Notes under the pieces: model-generated | What the model was told of the DNA's origin: nothing | The model's input: the letters and a program-made list of their open reading frames with translations, nothing else | Database searches by the model: none | Made by a program: the position numbers and the translations under genes | In this document: piece by piece, positions 31,626 through 42,086 of the stretch | Layout of the letters: every line of letters begins with the position of its first letter | How positions within the stretch are numbered: position 1 is the first letter of the stretch | NCBI GenBank assembly: GCA_001899085.1 | Contig: MKVB01000001.1 | Location: 877,687 to 941,686 of the forward strand | Direction of reading: 5' to 3' | Length of the DNA: 64,000 nucleotides | From: Devosia sp. 66-14 | GTDB lineage: Bacteria; Pseudomonadota; Alphaproteobacteria; Rhizobiales; Devosiaceae

Positions 31626-32387
31626 TTAGAACAGGAAGAAATCTTCCTCGACCACCGGCCGCTTCTTCCGGTTCGGTCCCTGGTCCAGGAAGAACCCGTC
31701 CGGGTCGTAGCTGTCTTCGGCCGAGGTCTCCGACAACAGGCCCTTGCGTTCCAGGTAGTCGGCCAGCGAACCGGAGTCCCACTCCTCGAGCTGGTCGCCG
31801 GTGACGACGTTGCCGTCGCTCAGCGGGAACGGCTCCACCGCGGCATTGCCCTGCGGGTTGATCTTCTTTTCATCGACGATCAGCGGCTTCTCGGCCGCCG
31901 GCAGCGATGCGACGGCGGTGGCCTTGGGGCGGGCGCTGCGCGGCAACGGCACCGGGGCCGCTTCGGTCGGCGCGACCGTGGCAACCTCGGTCGGCGCCTT
32001 GATCGGCGTGGTCGGCGAAATCGGCTTCAGCGTCACCGGTGCGCTCGGCTTGGCGGCAACCGGCGTATCCGGCTTCGAGGTCGCCGGCTTCGGGGTCACG
32101 GCGGTGTCGCCGTCGGAAATGTAGGATGGCAGCTTCTTGCCCTTGGCGAGCAGCTTGTCGACCGCATCTTCACCGGCTGCCGTACTGGCAGTCTGGATCG
32201 GATCGGTCGCCGCCGGCTTCGCGACGGGAAGCTTGAGCGCTGGCTTGGTGGCGTCGGCAGTGGTCACGGCGCTCTGCGCCGAGCCGCTGTTCGGGTTGCC
32301 GACGACCATGTTCGCGGCGGGCACCGCGAGGATGATGACTAGACCGGCCCAAGCCAATCCGCCCTTCACCTTGCCATCGAGTTTCAT
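31626..32387 (-). CDS. Membrane-anchored Pro/Ala/Thr-rich protein of unknown function
   Basis: The 253-residue protein has an N-terminal uncleaved helix or signal (GGLAWAGLVIILAVPAANMVV, residues 9-29), a long low-complexity region of Lys-Pro/Ala/Thr/Val with a repeated A-x-KP pattern, and a conserved-looking C-terminal part with GDQLEEWDSGSLADYLERKGLL and a final basic-then-acidic aromatic tail (KKRPVVEEDFFLF). It is probably periplasmic or wall-spanning. ATG 32387 is used. I recognise no domain. It lies alone between the TerB-DnaJ gene and metF. Confidence 0.7.
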   Translation of the reverse strand: MKLDGKVKGGLAWAGLVIILAVPAANMVVGNPNSGSAQSAVTTADATKPALKLPVAKPAATDPIQTASTAAGEDAVDKLLAKGKKLPSYISDGDTAVTPKPATSKPDTPVAAKPSAPVTLKPISPTTPIKAPTEVATVAPTEAAPVPLPRSARPKATAVASLPAAEKPLIVDEKKINPQGNAAVEPFPLSDGNVVTGDQLEEWDSGSLADYLERKGLLSETSAEDSYDPDGFFLDQGPNRKKRPVVEEDFFLF

Positions 32388-32547
32388 AGGCTGCTGTCCT
32401 TCAACTTGCCCCCGTCCCCACTGCCCGACGGAAGCCAATTAACGTGGCCATTTTGTGGATGGCCGGGGCATCACCCCACTCTGGACGGTGCCCGAGTCCA
32501 CCTGAACGGACGCTGAACAGCCTTGCGTCGGCAGACCTGCCGGAGGT

Positions 32548-33447
32548 TCAGTCAGGCCTCGCCCCCAGCAACCGCGCCAGTGCCAGCACCAGGTTCGAGC
32601 GGTTCAGCGTATAGAAGTGGAACTCGGTAATCCCATTGTCGACCAGTTCCAAGACCTGTTCGGCGGCGACCGCCGATGCAACCAGCGCATGGGTCTCGGG
32701 ATCCTCGTCCAGCCCCTCGAACCGCTCGGCCACCCAACCGGGAATCGAAGCGCCGCACCGCGCCGCAAACCCCGAGATCTGCTTGAACGAATGGATCGGC
32801 TGGATGCCCGGCACGATCGGCGCGGTGATCCCCGCCGCCCGCGCCCGTTCGACGAAACGGAAGTAATCGTCGTTGTCGAAGAACATCTGGGTGATGGCGC
32901 GCGTCGCGCCGGCATCGAGCTTGCGCTTCAGGTTGTCGATATCGGCTTCCCAGTTCGGGCTCTGCGGGTGTTTTTCCGGATAGGCCGCCACCGAGATGTC
33001 GAACGCGCCGATGCGGCGAATCCCCGCGACGAGGTCCGCGGCATTCCTGTAGCCCTCTGGATGCGGCGTGAACGGCTTGCCGATGCCCTCTGCAGGGTCA
33101 CCGCGCAGCGCCACGATGCGACTGATCCCTGCTTCCTGATAGCCCCGCACCACCGCATCGACCTCGTCCCGCGTCGCGCCGACGCAGGTGAGATGCGCGG
33201 CCGCGTCGACCCCGGTCTCGGCCTTCACCCGGCTGACCATCCTGAGCGTGCGCTCGCGCGTCGAGCCGCCGGCGCCGTAGGTCACCGAGACGAAGCGCGG
33301 ATGCAGTGGCGCCAGCTTGTGGATCGACTCCCAGAACCGCTCCTCCATGACGTCAGTCTTGGGCGGAAAGAACTCGAACGAGACCTGGAATTTCGGCCGC
33401 TCGTCCGGGCGCATGCGGCTCGGGCGGTCGGTGTAGTCAGTACTCAT
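32548..33447 (-). CDS. metF: Methylenetetrahydrofolate reductase MetF
   Basis: FAD enzyme producing 5-methyl-THF for methionine synthesis. The 299-residue protein has the N-terminal VSFEFFPPKTD (catalytic Glu), YGAGGSTRERTL, HLTCVGATRDEVD, ALRGDPAEG and the AITQMFFDNDDYFRFVERAR substrate segment, all typical. The ATG overlaps the stop of the ArsR-methyltransferase regulator by 4 bases, so the two are coupled and metF expression is likely controlled through the palindrome in front of the regulator. Confidence 0.97.
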   Translation of the reverse strand: MSTDYTDRPSRMRPDERPKFQVSFEFFPPKTDVMEERFWESIHKLAPLHPRFVSVTYGAGGSTRERTLRMVSRVKAETGVDAAAHLTCVGATRDEVDAVVRGYQEAGISRIVALRGDPAEGIGKPFTPHPEGYRNAADLVAGIRRIGAFDISVAAYPEKHPQSPNWEADIDNLKRKLDAGATRAITQMFFDNDDYFRFVERARAAGITAPIVPGIQPIHSFKQISGFAARCGASIPGWVAERFEGLDEDPETHALVASAVAAEQVLELVDNGITEFHFYTLNRSNLVLALARLLGARPD

Positions 33448-34406
33448 GTCGCGTTGTCCGTCTCGTCGGTGAGCCGCCAGAGGCACACGGTGAGCCCCTC
33501 GGTCGGATTGCTGGGTGGAAAGGATTTGAGTTCGGTGACCTTGAGGTCGGCGGCGCGCGCCCAGCCGGCCATCTGCGCCTCGCTGAGACCGAGGCGGCGA
33601 TGCGCGTGATGCGAGCGCAGGAACTCGAGGCCATGCGGCGCGAAATCCACAATCAGCATCTCGCCGCCGGGTTTCAGCGCCCGGCGCGCCTGCGCCAGCA
33701 CCCGCCCGGGGTCGTCGAAATAATGCAGCACCTGGTGGACCACGATCACATCCGCCCGGCCGGCGCCGGCATCGAGGTCGGCGATATCGCCGAGCCGCAC
33801 CTGGGCGTGGCCGATCGAACAGGCCGCCAGCTTGGCGCGCGCCACCGCGATCATCTCGCGGCTGGCGTCGATGCCGATGCCACGCCGATAATGTCCCGCC
33901 AGGAGCTCGAGCATCCGGCCGGTGCCGGTGCCGAGGTCGATCAGCGTATCGACCACCCTGCCCTGCATCGCCTCGACAATGGCGGCTTCCACCGCCTCCT
34001 CGGGCACGTGCAGCGAGCGCAGCAGATCCCAGCTGTCGGCCACCGTGGCGAAATAGGCGGCGGCCTGCTCGGCCTGGTTGAGCCGCACCGTTGCCAGACG
34101 CTGCCGGTCACGCGAGCGGTCGGCGTCATCGGGCGACAGCCGGCCGATCAGCCAGCGCGCCAGATCGCCGCCGGCCCCTTCGGGGGCGAGGCCGTAATAG
34201 GCCCATGCGCCCTCGGCATTGCGGGTGATCAGCCCGGCATCGGCCAGGAGCTTCAGGTGGCGCGACACGCGCGGCTGGCTCTGGCCGAGAATCTCCGTGA
34301 GGTCCTTGACCGACTGCTCGCCGTCGGCCAGCAATGCCAGGAGGCGCAGCCGGGTCGTTTCCCCCGCCGCGCGCAGCACCCCTACCAAGTCCGCCGTGTC
34401 GTTCAT
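33444..34406 (-). CDS. ArsR-type regulator fused to SAM-dependent methyltransferase domain (SahR-like)
   Basis: A 320-residue fusion: a winged-helix ArsR domain (residues about 8-80, VKDLTEILGQSQPRVSRHLKLLADAGL) and a class I methyltransferase-fold domain (about 110-280; SAM loop LIDLGTGTGRMLELLAG, then VHQVLHYFDDPGRVLAQARRAL). Fusions of this kind beside metF in proteobacteria have been described as S-adenosylhomocysteine-responsive repressors of methionine genes, with the methyltransferase fold serving as the SAH sensor. Here that role is inferred from architecture, coupling to metF and the adjacent operator. A bona fide methyltransferase activity is not excluded. Confidence 0.9.
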   Translation of the reverse strand: MNDTADLVGVLRAAGETTRLRLLALLADGEQSVKDLTEILGQSQPRVSRHLKLLADAGLITRNAEGAWAYYGLAPEGAGGDLARWLIGRLSPDDADRSRDRQRLATVRLNQAEQAAAYFATVADSWDLLRSLHVPEEAVEAAIVEAMQGRVVDTLIDLGTGTGRMLELLAGHYRRGIGIDASREMIAVARAKLAACSIGHAQVRLGDIADLDAGAGRADVIVVHQVLHYFDDPGRVLAQARRALKPGGEMLIVDFAPHGLEFLRSHHAHRRLGLSEAQMAGWARAADLKVTELKSFPPSNPTEGLTVCLWRLTDETDNAT

Positions 34407-34419
34407 TCAGCCTCACGAG

Positions 34420-34439
34420 ATATAAAGATATCTTTATAT
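34420..34439. promoter_or_regulatory. Perfect 20-bp palindrome, probable operator of the regulator-metF operon
   Basis: The half-site ATATAAAGAT is followed directly by its exact complement ATCTTTATAT, 13 bases upstream of the regulator start. It is strikingly AT-rich in a GC-rich region. A position overlapping the ribosome-binding or promoter region suits autorepression by an ArsR-type dimer responding to S-adenosylhomocysteine. Confidence 0.82.
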
Positions 34440-34492
34440 GCGCTGTGAGGCCTGGTCTACAAGAACCTGCGCGGGCCCGTTGCTCGGCAACG

Positions 34493-34521
34493 AAAAACGG
34501 CGGCCCTCGCGGACCGCCGTT
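34493..34521 (-). terminator. Intrinsic terminator of the DUF2336 gene
   Basis: Arms 34496-34506 and 34511-34521 (AACGGCGG ... CCGCCGTT, with one mismatch inside) form an 11-bp stem. On the minus strand the second arm runs into TTTTTCG. It lies just after the stop at 34544. Confidence 0.8.
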
Positions 34522-34543
34522 GAAAAGTTGGACAGGCTTTGGA

Positions 34544-35674
34544 TCAGGCAGCGCCGACGACATCCTCGTTGGGAAGCCGGCGACGAAAGGCATGGGTGCG
34601 CCAGAGCTCGAAAATGCCGACCGCCTCGTCCTTGCTCAGCGCCTCGAAGCGCTTGCGGACATTCTGCAGGTCGGCCTGGTTCGGCAGGTCGCGCCAGGGC
34701 ATCGAAGCGATCATCGCCTCGAACAGGTCGGGCTGGATGCCGAGGGCACGCAGCGCCACGGTGATCGCCACGTAATCCTGCATGGCCAGCCATTTGACGA
34801 AAACTTCCGGGCCGACGCGCAGCAGCATGGTGAGCGCGGCGGCCGTGTGGTGGCCGTAGCCGAAGCGGGCGAAGCGGATCAGCGCGCGCTCGTCGAGCTG
34901 CTTGCGATCGGACAGCGCCTTCACCTGGTTATAGGCGACCTTCCACTCCTGGCTGGAGAAGCCGGCGCGGTTGCGCATGCGGTTGTAGACCACCGCCTGC
35001 ACCTTGCCGACGGTGACCGGATCGACGCGCGGGTCGATGCGCGACATGGTCTCGCGTACCCGGTCGCCGACCGCCTCGATCTTGCCGCCGAGGCTCTTCC
35101 AGTCGAGATCTTCACGGCCCCTGAGGTCCGCGGCGATGGCGGCATCCGACGCGGCGCGCTCAGCGAGGCGCTCCAGCGCCTGCTGGCCGATCTCGGCATT
35201 GGAGTTGCGCACCAGCTTGATCACCGAGGCGCTCTCGCCGTGCTCGACGATGGCTTCGCCCACCCGCTCGGGCACCTGCGTCCGGCCGGCAATGGCCACG
35301 CGGTGCTCTTCGGTCTGGTTGGCGATGATTTCGATCAGGTCGTCGTCGCTCAGCACATTGGAGAATTCGAGCAGCGGCTGCGCCACCTCGATCTCGTCAT
35401 TGGCGAGCTTGACCACCACGTTGCCCGGCGCGCGGTCCAGCGGAGCCAGAAGCTTGGCCACATGGACCCGCGCTTCGGACTCGACCAGTTCGGCCAGCTG
35501 GCACAACACCTCGTCGTACTGCGCGACCTGCTCGTCATCGCAGCGATCCGACACGTAGGAGTAGAGCTGGGCCATGTTGCGGAACAGCTGATCGCGTTCC
35601 ACGATGTTGGAGTCACCGTTCAGGACCCTGAACGTCGAGAAGGCGCGCGTGGTGCCCTCTTCCATCTCAGTCAT
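34544..35674 (-). CDS. DUF2336 domain protein
   Basis: A cytoplasmic all-helical protein of 376 residues belonging to the DUF2336 group of alphaproteobacteria. It contains HEAT-like acidic helices (VLCQLAELVESEARVHVAKLLAPLDRAPGNVVVKLANDEIEVAQPLLEFS region, then LSDDDLIEIIANQTEEHRVAIAGR). The repeat-like pattern suggests a scaffold or protein-binding role. ATG 35674 has GGAGGGA 7 bases upstream and is clearly preferred over the 41-codon longer frame. It is a single-gene unit with its own terminator. The function is not established; relatives have been linked to motility or envelope regulation only loosely. Confidence 0.82.
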   Translation of the reverse strand: MTEMEEGTTRAFSTFRVLNGDSNIVERDQLFRNMAQLYSYVSDRCDDEQVAQYDEVLCQLAELVESEARVHVAKLLAPLDRAPGNVVVKLANDEIEVAQPLLEFSNVLSDDDLIEIIANQTEEHRVAIAGRTQVPERVGEAIVEHGESASVIKLVRNSNAEIGQQALERLAERAASDAAIAADLRGREDLDWKSLGGKIEAVGDRVRETMSRIDPRVDPVTVGKVQAVVYNRMRNRAGFSSQEWKVAYNQVKALSDRKQLDERALIRFARFGYGHHTAAALTMLLRVGPEVFVKWLAMQDYVAITVALRALGIQPDLFEAMIASMPWRDLPNQADLQNVRKRFEALSKDEAVGIFELWRTHAFRRRLPNEDVVGAA

Positions 35675-35829
35675 GTCACTTCCCTCCGGCTTCTGCCGTA
35701 CCGGAGCAATCTGCCCGCCAGTTAAGTGCACGCGCTGAAGGTAAGGACGGAAATTTGATTCAAATTGCGCCGAGTTTGGTGACGCGTCGTTGACCACCGG
35801 CCTCTCGGCATCCCCCCTCGCGGGAGTGG

Positions 35830-35864
35830 AGGTGGGAAGCCATCGCCGAGACGGCTTCCCACCT
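35830..35864 (-). terminator. Hairpin following katG
   Basis: Two perfect 12-base arms, 35830-35841 (AGGTGGGAAGCC) and 35853-35864, with an 11-base loop, lie 9 bases after the katG stop. There is no T-run on either strand, so it may act as a 3' stabiliser or a factor-assisted terminator rather than a classic one. Confidence 0.55.
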
Positions 35865-35872
35865 GGTGAAAA

Positions 35873-38222
<2,350 letters not shown>

Positions 38223-39116
38223 ATGATTACGCTCCGACAGATGCAATACGCGGTCGCGCTGGCCGAAACCGGCCATTTCGGCCGCGCCGCCGAGCGCAGC
38301 CACGTCACCCAACCCGGCCTCAGCCAGCAGATCCGCCAGCTCGAAGAGCTCTGCGGCGGCGCGCTGTTCGACCGCCTCGGCAAATCGGTGCGGCTCACCC
38401 CGCTCGGTCGCGAGTTCGTCGAGCGGGCTCGGCCGATTCTCGAGCAGACCGAAGCGCTGCTGTCGTTCGTCAGCGGCCAGCGCGGCACCCCGGCGCGACC
38501 GCTTCGGCTCGGGGTCATCCCCACTGTCGCTCCCTACCTGTTGCCGCATGTCTTCCCGGCCCTGCAGCGCGAGCTGCCCGAGCTGAGCTTCACGGTTTCC
38601 GAAAGCCGGACCGACGCCCTGCTCGATGGGCTCGCCGATGGCAGCCTCGATCTCGCGCTGATTGCCAGCGAACCGAGGACCGGCGGTCCGCGTCTCACCG
38701 CCGCATCATTGTTCGCCGACGAGTTCGTGCTCGCCACCGGCGCCGGCGACCAGGCCGAGGACCCGATGCCCCTGGCCGAGATCGACAGCGACCGGGTGTT
38801 GCTGCTCGACGAGGGACACTGCTTCCGCGATCAGGCGATCGCTGCCTGCGCCCTCGATCCGGATGCCGCCCGCCGCACCTTCGCCGCCACCTCGCTCTCG
38901 ACCATCGTCGAGTTCGTCGCCAATGGTCAGGGCATCACGCTGCTGCCCGAGATCGCATTGAAGAAGGAGGCCACCGGCAACCGCATCCGCATCCACCGGC
39001 TGCAATCGCCCGGCGCGCGCCGCCAGCTGACCCTGGTCTGGCGCGAGGCAACGCCGTTCGGCACGGTGTTCGAGCAGGTAGCGGAAACGATCCGGCGGGC
39101 CAGGCCGAAGGTGTGA
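38223..39116 (+). CDS. oxyR: Hydrogen peroxide-sensing LysR regulator OxyR
   Basis: A 297-residue LysR-type activator with N-terminal winged HTH (AETGHFGRAAERSHVTQPGLSQQIRQLEE) and a sensor domain with the two redox cysteines at C200 and C209 (LDEGHCFRDQAIAAC), matching the C199/C208 pair that forms the activating disulfide in E. coli. Together with the divergent katG this gives a confident assignment. The gene is probably autoregulated from the shared intergenic region. A palindromic repeat element follows it. Confidence 0.95.
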   Translation: MITLRQMQYAVALAETGHFGRAAERSHVTQPGLSQQIRQLEELCGGALFDRLGKSVRLTPLGREFVERARPILEQTEALLSFVSGQRGTPARPLRLGVIPTVAPYLLPHVFPALQRELPELSFTVSESRTDALLDGLADGSLDLALIASEPRTGGPRLTAASLFADEFVLATGAGDQAEDPMPLAEIDSDRVLLLDEGHCFRDQAIAACALDPDAARRTFAATSLSTIVEFVANGQGITLLPEIALKKEATGNRIRIHRLQSPGARRQLTLVWREATPFGTVFEQVAETIRRARPKV

Positions 39117-39173
39117 GAGGTCGTGCCTGCGGTGCGCTGGCATCGTCGTTGGCCTTCGACCTTGCCCCCCGGC

Positions 39174-39264
39174 GTCATCCCCGCGGAGGCGGGGATCCAG
39201 TGGGACTTCTCAGCTTCCTGGGTGCCTCAGCATCCCACTGGGTTCCCGCCTGCGCGGGAATGAC
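39174..39264. repeat. GTCATCCC-type palindromic element after oxyR
   Basis: Arms 39174-39205 and 39233-39264 are complementary with few mismatches. The right arm is nearly identical to that of the element at 20901-20992 (TCCCACTGGGTTCCCGCCT, then CGCGGGAATGAC). It lies in the convergent space between oxyR and the MOSC gene. Confidence 0.87.
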
Positions 39265-39323
39265 TCCGGAGCGGGCTGGCAGGTTTTGCTTCGCCGATGG
39301 CGTCGCGCACCCGGATCCCCGTC

Positions 39324-39905
39324 CTACCCCGGATAAGCCGCCTGCCGCCAGGTCCGGACCTTCACCGCATCGCCGGGTCGGATCGCCCCTTCGCGCTCGA
39401 CCCAGCCGACCAGCCCGCGCTTGCCCATCGCTGCCTTGACGAAACCGAACTCGATATCCGCCCTGCCCTGGTGCTGCGCCGCGATGGTCTTGCCGGTCTT
39501 GCGGCACGGGTCGTTGTCGCCGTCGACGCGGATCGTGGCGCCGGACGGAAACATCAGCAGGCTGCGTGGCGGCAGTTGCGTCAGATGCGGGATGCCCGAA
39601 AGGATCAGGTTGGCGCCGACCCATTGCCCGAGGATTTGCGGCAGGTTGAGCGCCACCGCGATCTCGGCCAGCTCTTCGGCGCTGAGGATCGACAACTGCC
39701 GTTCATTGCGCATCGGTGTGCCGCGTGGATACCAGGGTTCGCGCGCCCCACTCGGCCGCACCAGCCCCTCGTGCCGATCGCCGACCACGCCGGCATAAGT
39801 CAGCATCAGTTCGGGGCGCGCGCTCGATTCGACGGCTGCGGTCTCGACCACGAAGGTCCCGTCCACCACGCCGTTCAGCGTCAGCGCCGGCATTGCCTCG
39901 GTCAT
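39324..39905 (-). CDS. MOSC domain protein
   Basis: The 193-residue protein is a single MOSC domain, the fold of the molybdenum cofactor sulfurase C-terminus, thought to carry or transfer sulfur to metal centres. Visible motifs are GVVGDRHEGLVRPSG, NERQLSILSAEELAEIA, LPQILGQWVGANLILSG and DNDPCRKTGK with the conserved Cys. The ATG at 39905 overlaps the rarD stop (ATGA). A much longer frame continuing upstream is the antiparallel shadow of rarD. Substrate unknown; a molybdenum enzyme (YdeP type) is coded at the far end of the window but not nearby. Confidence 0.88.
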   Translation of the reverse strand: MTEAMPALTLNGVVDGTFVVETAAVESSARPELMLTYAGVVGDRHEGLVRPSGAREPWYPRGTPMRNERQLSILSAEELAEIAVALNLPQILGQWVGANLILSGIPHLTQLPPRSLLMFPSGATIRVDGDNDPCRKTGKTIAAQHQGRADIEFGFVKAAMGKRGLVGWVEREGAIRPGDAVKVRTWRQAAYPG

Positions 39906-40810
39906 GCCGCGGCCCGGCGACGACGCACCACCGAGTCCGTGGTGTAGACCATCAGCGACACCCAGATCAGCGCGAAGCTGCCGAGCCGCACCGCATTGAG
40001 ATGCTCGCCGAACAGCGTGATGGCGAGGATGAAGGTGATCGACGGCGCGATATATTGCAGCATGCCGACGGTGGTCATCTTCAGCCGCTGCACTGCGAAG
40101 GCAAAGAGCAGCAGCGGCACCACCGTCGCCGGTCCGGTCAGCGCCAGGAGGGACAGCGAGTACGGGTCGGCGTGCCAGCCGATGCCGCCGTCGCGCGCAA
40201 CGCTGTACCCCAGATAGGCGATGGCAAGCGGCGCCAGCACCATGGTTTCGACGAACAGGCCCGGGGCGGAGCCGACCTTGGCGGTCTTGCGCAGATAGCC
40301 ATAGACCGCAAAGGTGAGCGCCAGCCCCAGCGCCACATAGGGAATGGCGCCGATCGCCACCGCCTGGATGCTGATCGCCACCGCGGCAATGGCGATGGAG
40401 ACCATCTGCCAGCGGTTGAGCCGCTCGCCGAGCAGCAGCACGCCGGTTGCGACATTGACCAGCGGCAGGATGAAGTAGCCGAAGCTGGCTTCCAGCACCT
40501 GCCCGGTCTCGACGGCGAAGATGTAGATCAGCCAGTTGGCGCCCAGGATCAGCGCCGCCAGCGCCATCGAGGTCACGGTCCGCGGGTCGCGCAGCGCTGC
40601 CCGCACCTCGGCCAGGCGGCCGCCGAGGATCATGATGATGCCCAGCACCAGCAGCGACCACAGGGTTCGGTTGGCGACCACCGTGGCGGCGCCGACATGA
40701 TTGAGCAGGTTGAACAGCAGCGGCAGGAAGCCCCACAGCACGTAAGTCGCGACGCCCGCCGCGAGGCCGCTTTCGCCGCCGTGAGTGTCAGTGCTGGTGA
40801 CGGACGCCAA
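39902..40810 (-). CDS. rarD: RarD/EamA-family transporter
   Basis: Inner-membrane protein of the drug/metabolite transporter superfamily with about ten helices. RarD features include LLWGFLPLLFNLL-like start, VANRTLWSLLVL, GANWLIYIFAV, EASFGYFILPLVNVATGVLLLGERLNRWQ and the PSITFILAITLFGEHLNAVR repeat. The substrate is unknown. I chose a TTG start at 40810 (302 residues) because GGAAGGA lies 6 bases upstream. A GTG at 40879 adds a hydrophilic 23 residues. It is coupled to the MOSC gene. Confidence 0.9.
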   Translation of the reverse strand: MASVTSTDTHGGESGLAAGVATYVLWGFLPLLFNLLNHVGAATVVANRTLWSLLVLGIIMILGGRLAEVRAALRDPRTVTSMALAALILGANWLIYIFAVETGQVLEASFGYFILPLVNVATGVLLLGERLNRWQMVSIAIAAVAISIQAVAIGAIPYVALGLALTFAVYGYLRKTAKVGSAPGLFVETMVLAPLAIAYLGYSVARDGGIGWHADPYSLSLLALTGPATVVPLLLFAFAVQRLKMTTVGMLQYIAPSITFILAITLFGEHLNAVRLGSFALIWVSLMVYTTDSVVRRRRAAA

Positions 40811-40980
40811 GACGTGTCCTTCCGGGCCGGAGGCGGCCGTGTGAGAGCCGCCTTTTAGCAGCGCCCCTGCCCCCGGCACAAATCAGAGTTTGTGATTGGC
40901 GACACAACCCACCTTGATGGTGATCAAACCAATCGCCACGTCCAGCGTTAGCCTTCTCGTACCCACCAAAGGAGCACGCC

Positions 40981-41430
40981 ATGAAAGCCAAGGTCACCTG
41001 GATCCTCATCGCCGACGGAGCAACGGCAAAGGTGTTCGAACACACCAAGCCCGGCAAGGGATTGCAGGCGGTCGAGGGTCTGATGTTCGCGCAGACCCCG
41101 CTCAAGGCCGGCGAGATCATGGCGGATCGTCCGGGACGCAGCTTCTCGTCGGTCGGCCACGGCCGTAGCGCCATCGAGCCGTCGTCCGATCCCGTCGCGG
41201 TACGCGAGCGGCGCTTCGTCGAAACTGTCGCCGAAGAGCTGGAGCGCCAGCATCAGCAGCGCGCCTTCGATCAACTGATCGTCGCGGCGGCGCCCACTGC
41301 GCTGGGCGACCTGCGCCCGGCGCTCAGCAAGGGCCTGCGCGACACCATCGTCGCCGAACTGCCCAAGGATCTGACCAACCTGCCGACTGCCCAGCTCGGC
41401 CAGCATTTCGACGGGCTGCTGGTGATCTGA
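40981..41430 (+). CDS. Host-attachment family protein (baeRF-type)
   Basis: A 149-residue cytosolic protein of the family annotated as required for attachment to host cells, related to bacterial archaeo-eukaryotic release-factor-like (baeRF) domains. It has the starting strand TWILIADGATAKVFEH, the FDQLIVAAAPTALGDLRPAL core and a C-terminal helix after DLTNLP. ATG 40981 has GGAG 7 bases upstream. It stands alone and ends in a strong terminator. The host-attachment name comes from an Agrobacterium phenotype; the biochemical role is unknown. Confidence 0.87.
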   Translation: MKAKVTWILIADGATAKVFEHTKPGKGLQAVEGLMFAQTPLKAGEIMADRPGRSFSSVGHGRSAIEPSSDPVAVRERRFVETVAEELERQHQQRAFDQLIVAAAPTALGDLRPALSKGLRDTIVAELPKDLTNLPTAQLGQHFDGLLVI

Positions 41431-41452
41431 AGCCTCAGCTCGGTCCGAAAAG

Positions 41453-41483
41453 AAGGGGCGGCCCTGGCCGCCCCTTTTTTTTT
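41453..41483 (+). terminator. Strong intrinsic terminator
   Basis: The arms AAGGGGCGGC and GCCGCCCCTT enclose a short loop and are followed by nine T residues. It terminates the plus-strand baeRF gene; on the minus strand a T-rich tract (CTTCTTTTC) follows the stem, so it probably also serves the convergent gene. Confidence 0.92.
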
Positions 41484-41485
41484 GC

Positions 41486-41998
41486 TTATTCGGTGAACTG
41501 CACCGTCGCCAGCATCTGCCCGGCGCGGAACGCTGCCGACGTACCGCCTTCGGGCGCGCTCCAGTAGACGAACTGGCTCGAGCCGAAGCCCGGTTGGACA
41601 TAGTAGAAATTCTGGAACAGCAGCGACCCGCTGGCAATCTGCACCTCATACTCGATGACGTTCCAGGCCTTGCCGCCGATATTCTCCAGCCGCTCGCTGA
41701 CGATCTTGACGTTTTCCGGCTTGGCATCGAGCGCCGCCGCCGCGGCATTGCTGAGGATGGCGTCGCGGAACTGCGAGACCGGCCAGGCGCCGTTCTCGTT
41801 GATCACCGCGAAGCCGATCGTCTCGTCACTCGAATAGTAGAGAAACTCCTGGTCGCCGGATGGCGTCTGCACCGCCCAGCCCGTGGTGTCGATGCAGGCG
41901 CTGACTTTCACCTTCGTGCTGGTAATGGTTTCGCACGCCAGCGCCGGCGTGATGAGCAGCATCGCCGAGGCGATGGCGCCGAGGAGTATCCGGTTCAT
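41486..41998 (-). CDS. Exported protein of unknown function (170 aa)
   Basis: The protein starts with a signal peptide (MNRILLGAIASAMLLITPALA) followed at once by Cys (ACETITSTKVKVSACID); the spacing is more like a Sec substrate with a disulfide than a lipoprotein. The mature part is mainly beta (QTPSGDQEFLYYSSDETIGFAVI, YEVQIASGSLLFQNFYYV, SSQFVYWSAPEGG). It is probably periplasmic. Its stop lies beside a bidirectional terminator. I recognise no family. Confidence 0.72.
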   Translation of the reverse strand: MNRILLGAIASAMLLITPALACETITSTKVKVSACIDTTGWAVQTPSGDQEFLYYSSDETIGFAVINENGAWPVSQFRDAILSNAAAAALDAKPENVKIVSERLENIGGKAWNVIEYEVQIASGSLLFQNFYYVQPGFGSSQFVYWSAPEGGTSAAFRAGQMLATVQFTE

Positions 41999-42086
41999 TC
42001 TTCGAGCCCTTCCCAAGGATCAGTTCGGGCGGAGCTTGTCGCCGGAGTGGCGCCGCTGGCAAGCGCATTTGCAGCAACGGCGGAAC

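Noticed and set aside
34407-34440. SAM or SAH riboswitch in front of the regulator-metF operon
   Set aside because: The leader is only tens of bases long and dominated by a palindromic protein-type operator; no riboswitch core is visible.
39324-40736. A single 470-codon minus-strand protein with a C-terminal MOSC domain
   Set aside because: The upstream half lies out of frame inside rarD and has no recognisable fold; the MOSC protein has its own ATG overlapping the rarD stop.
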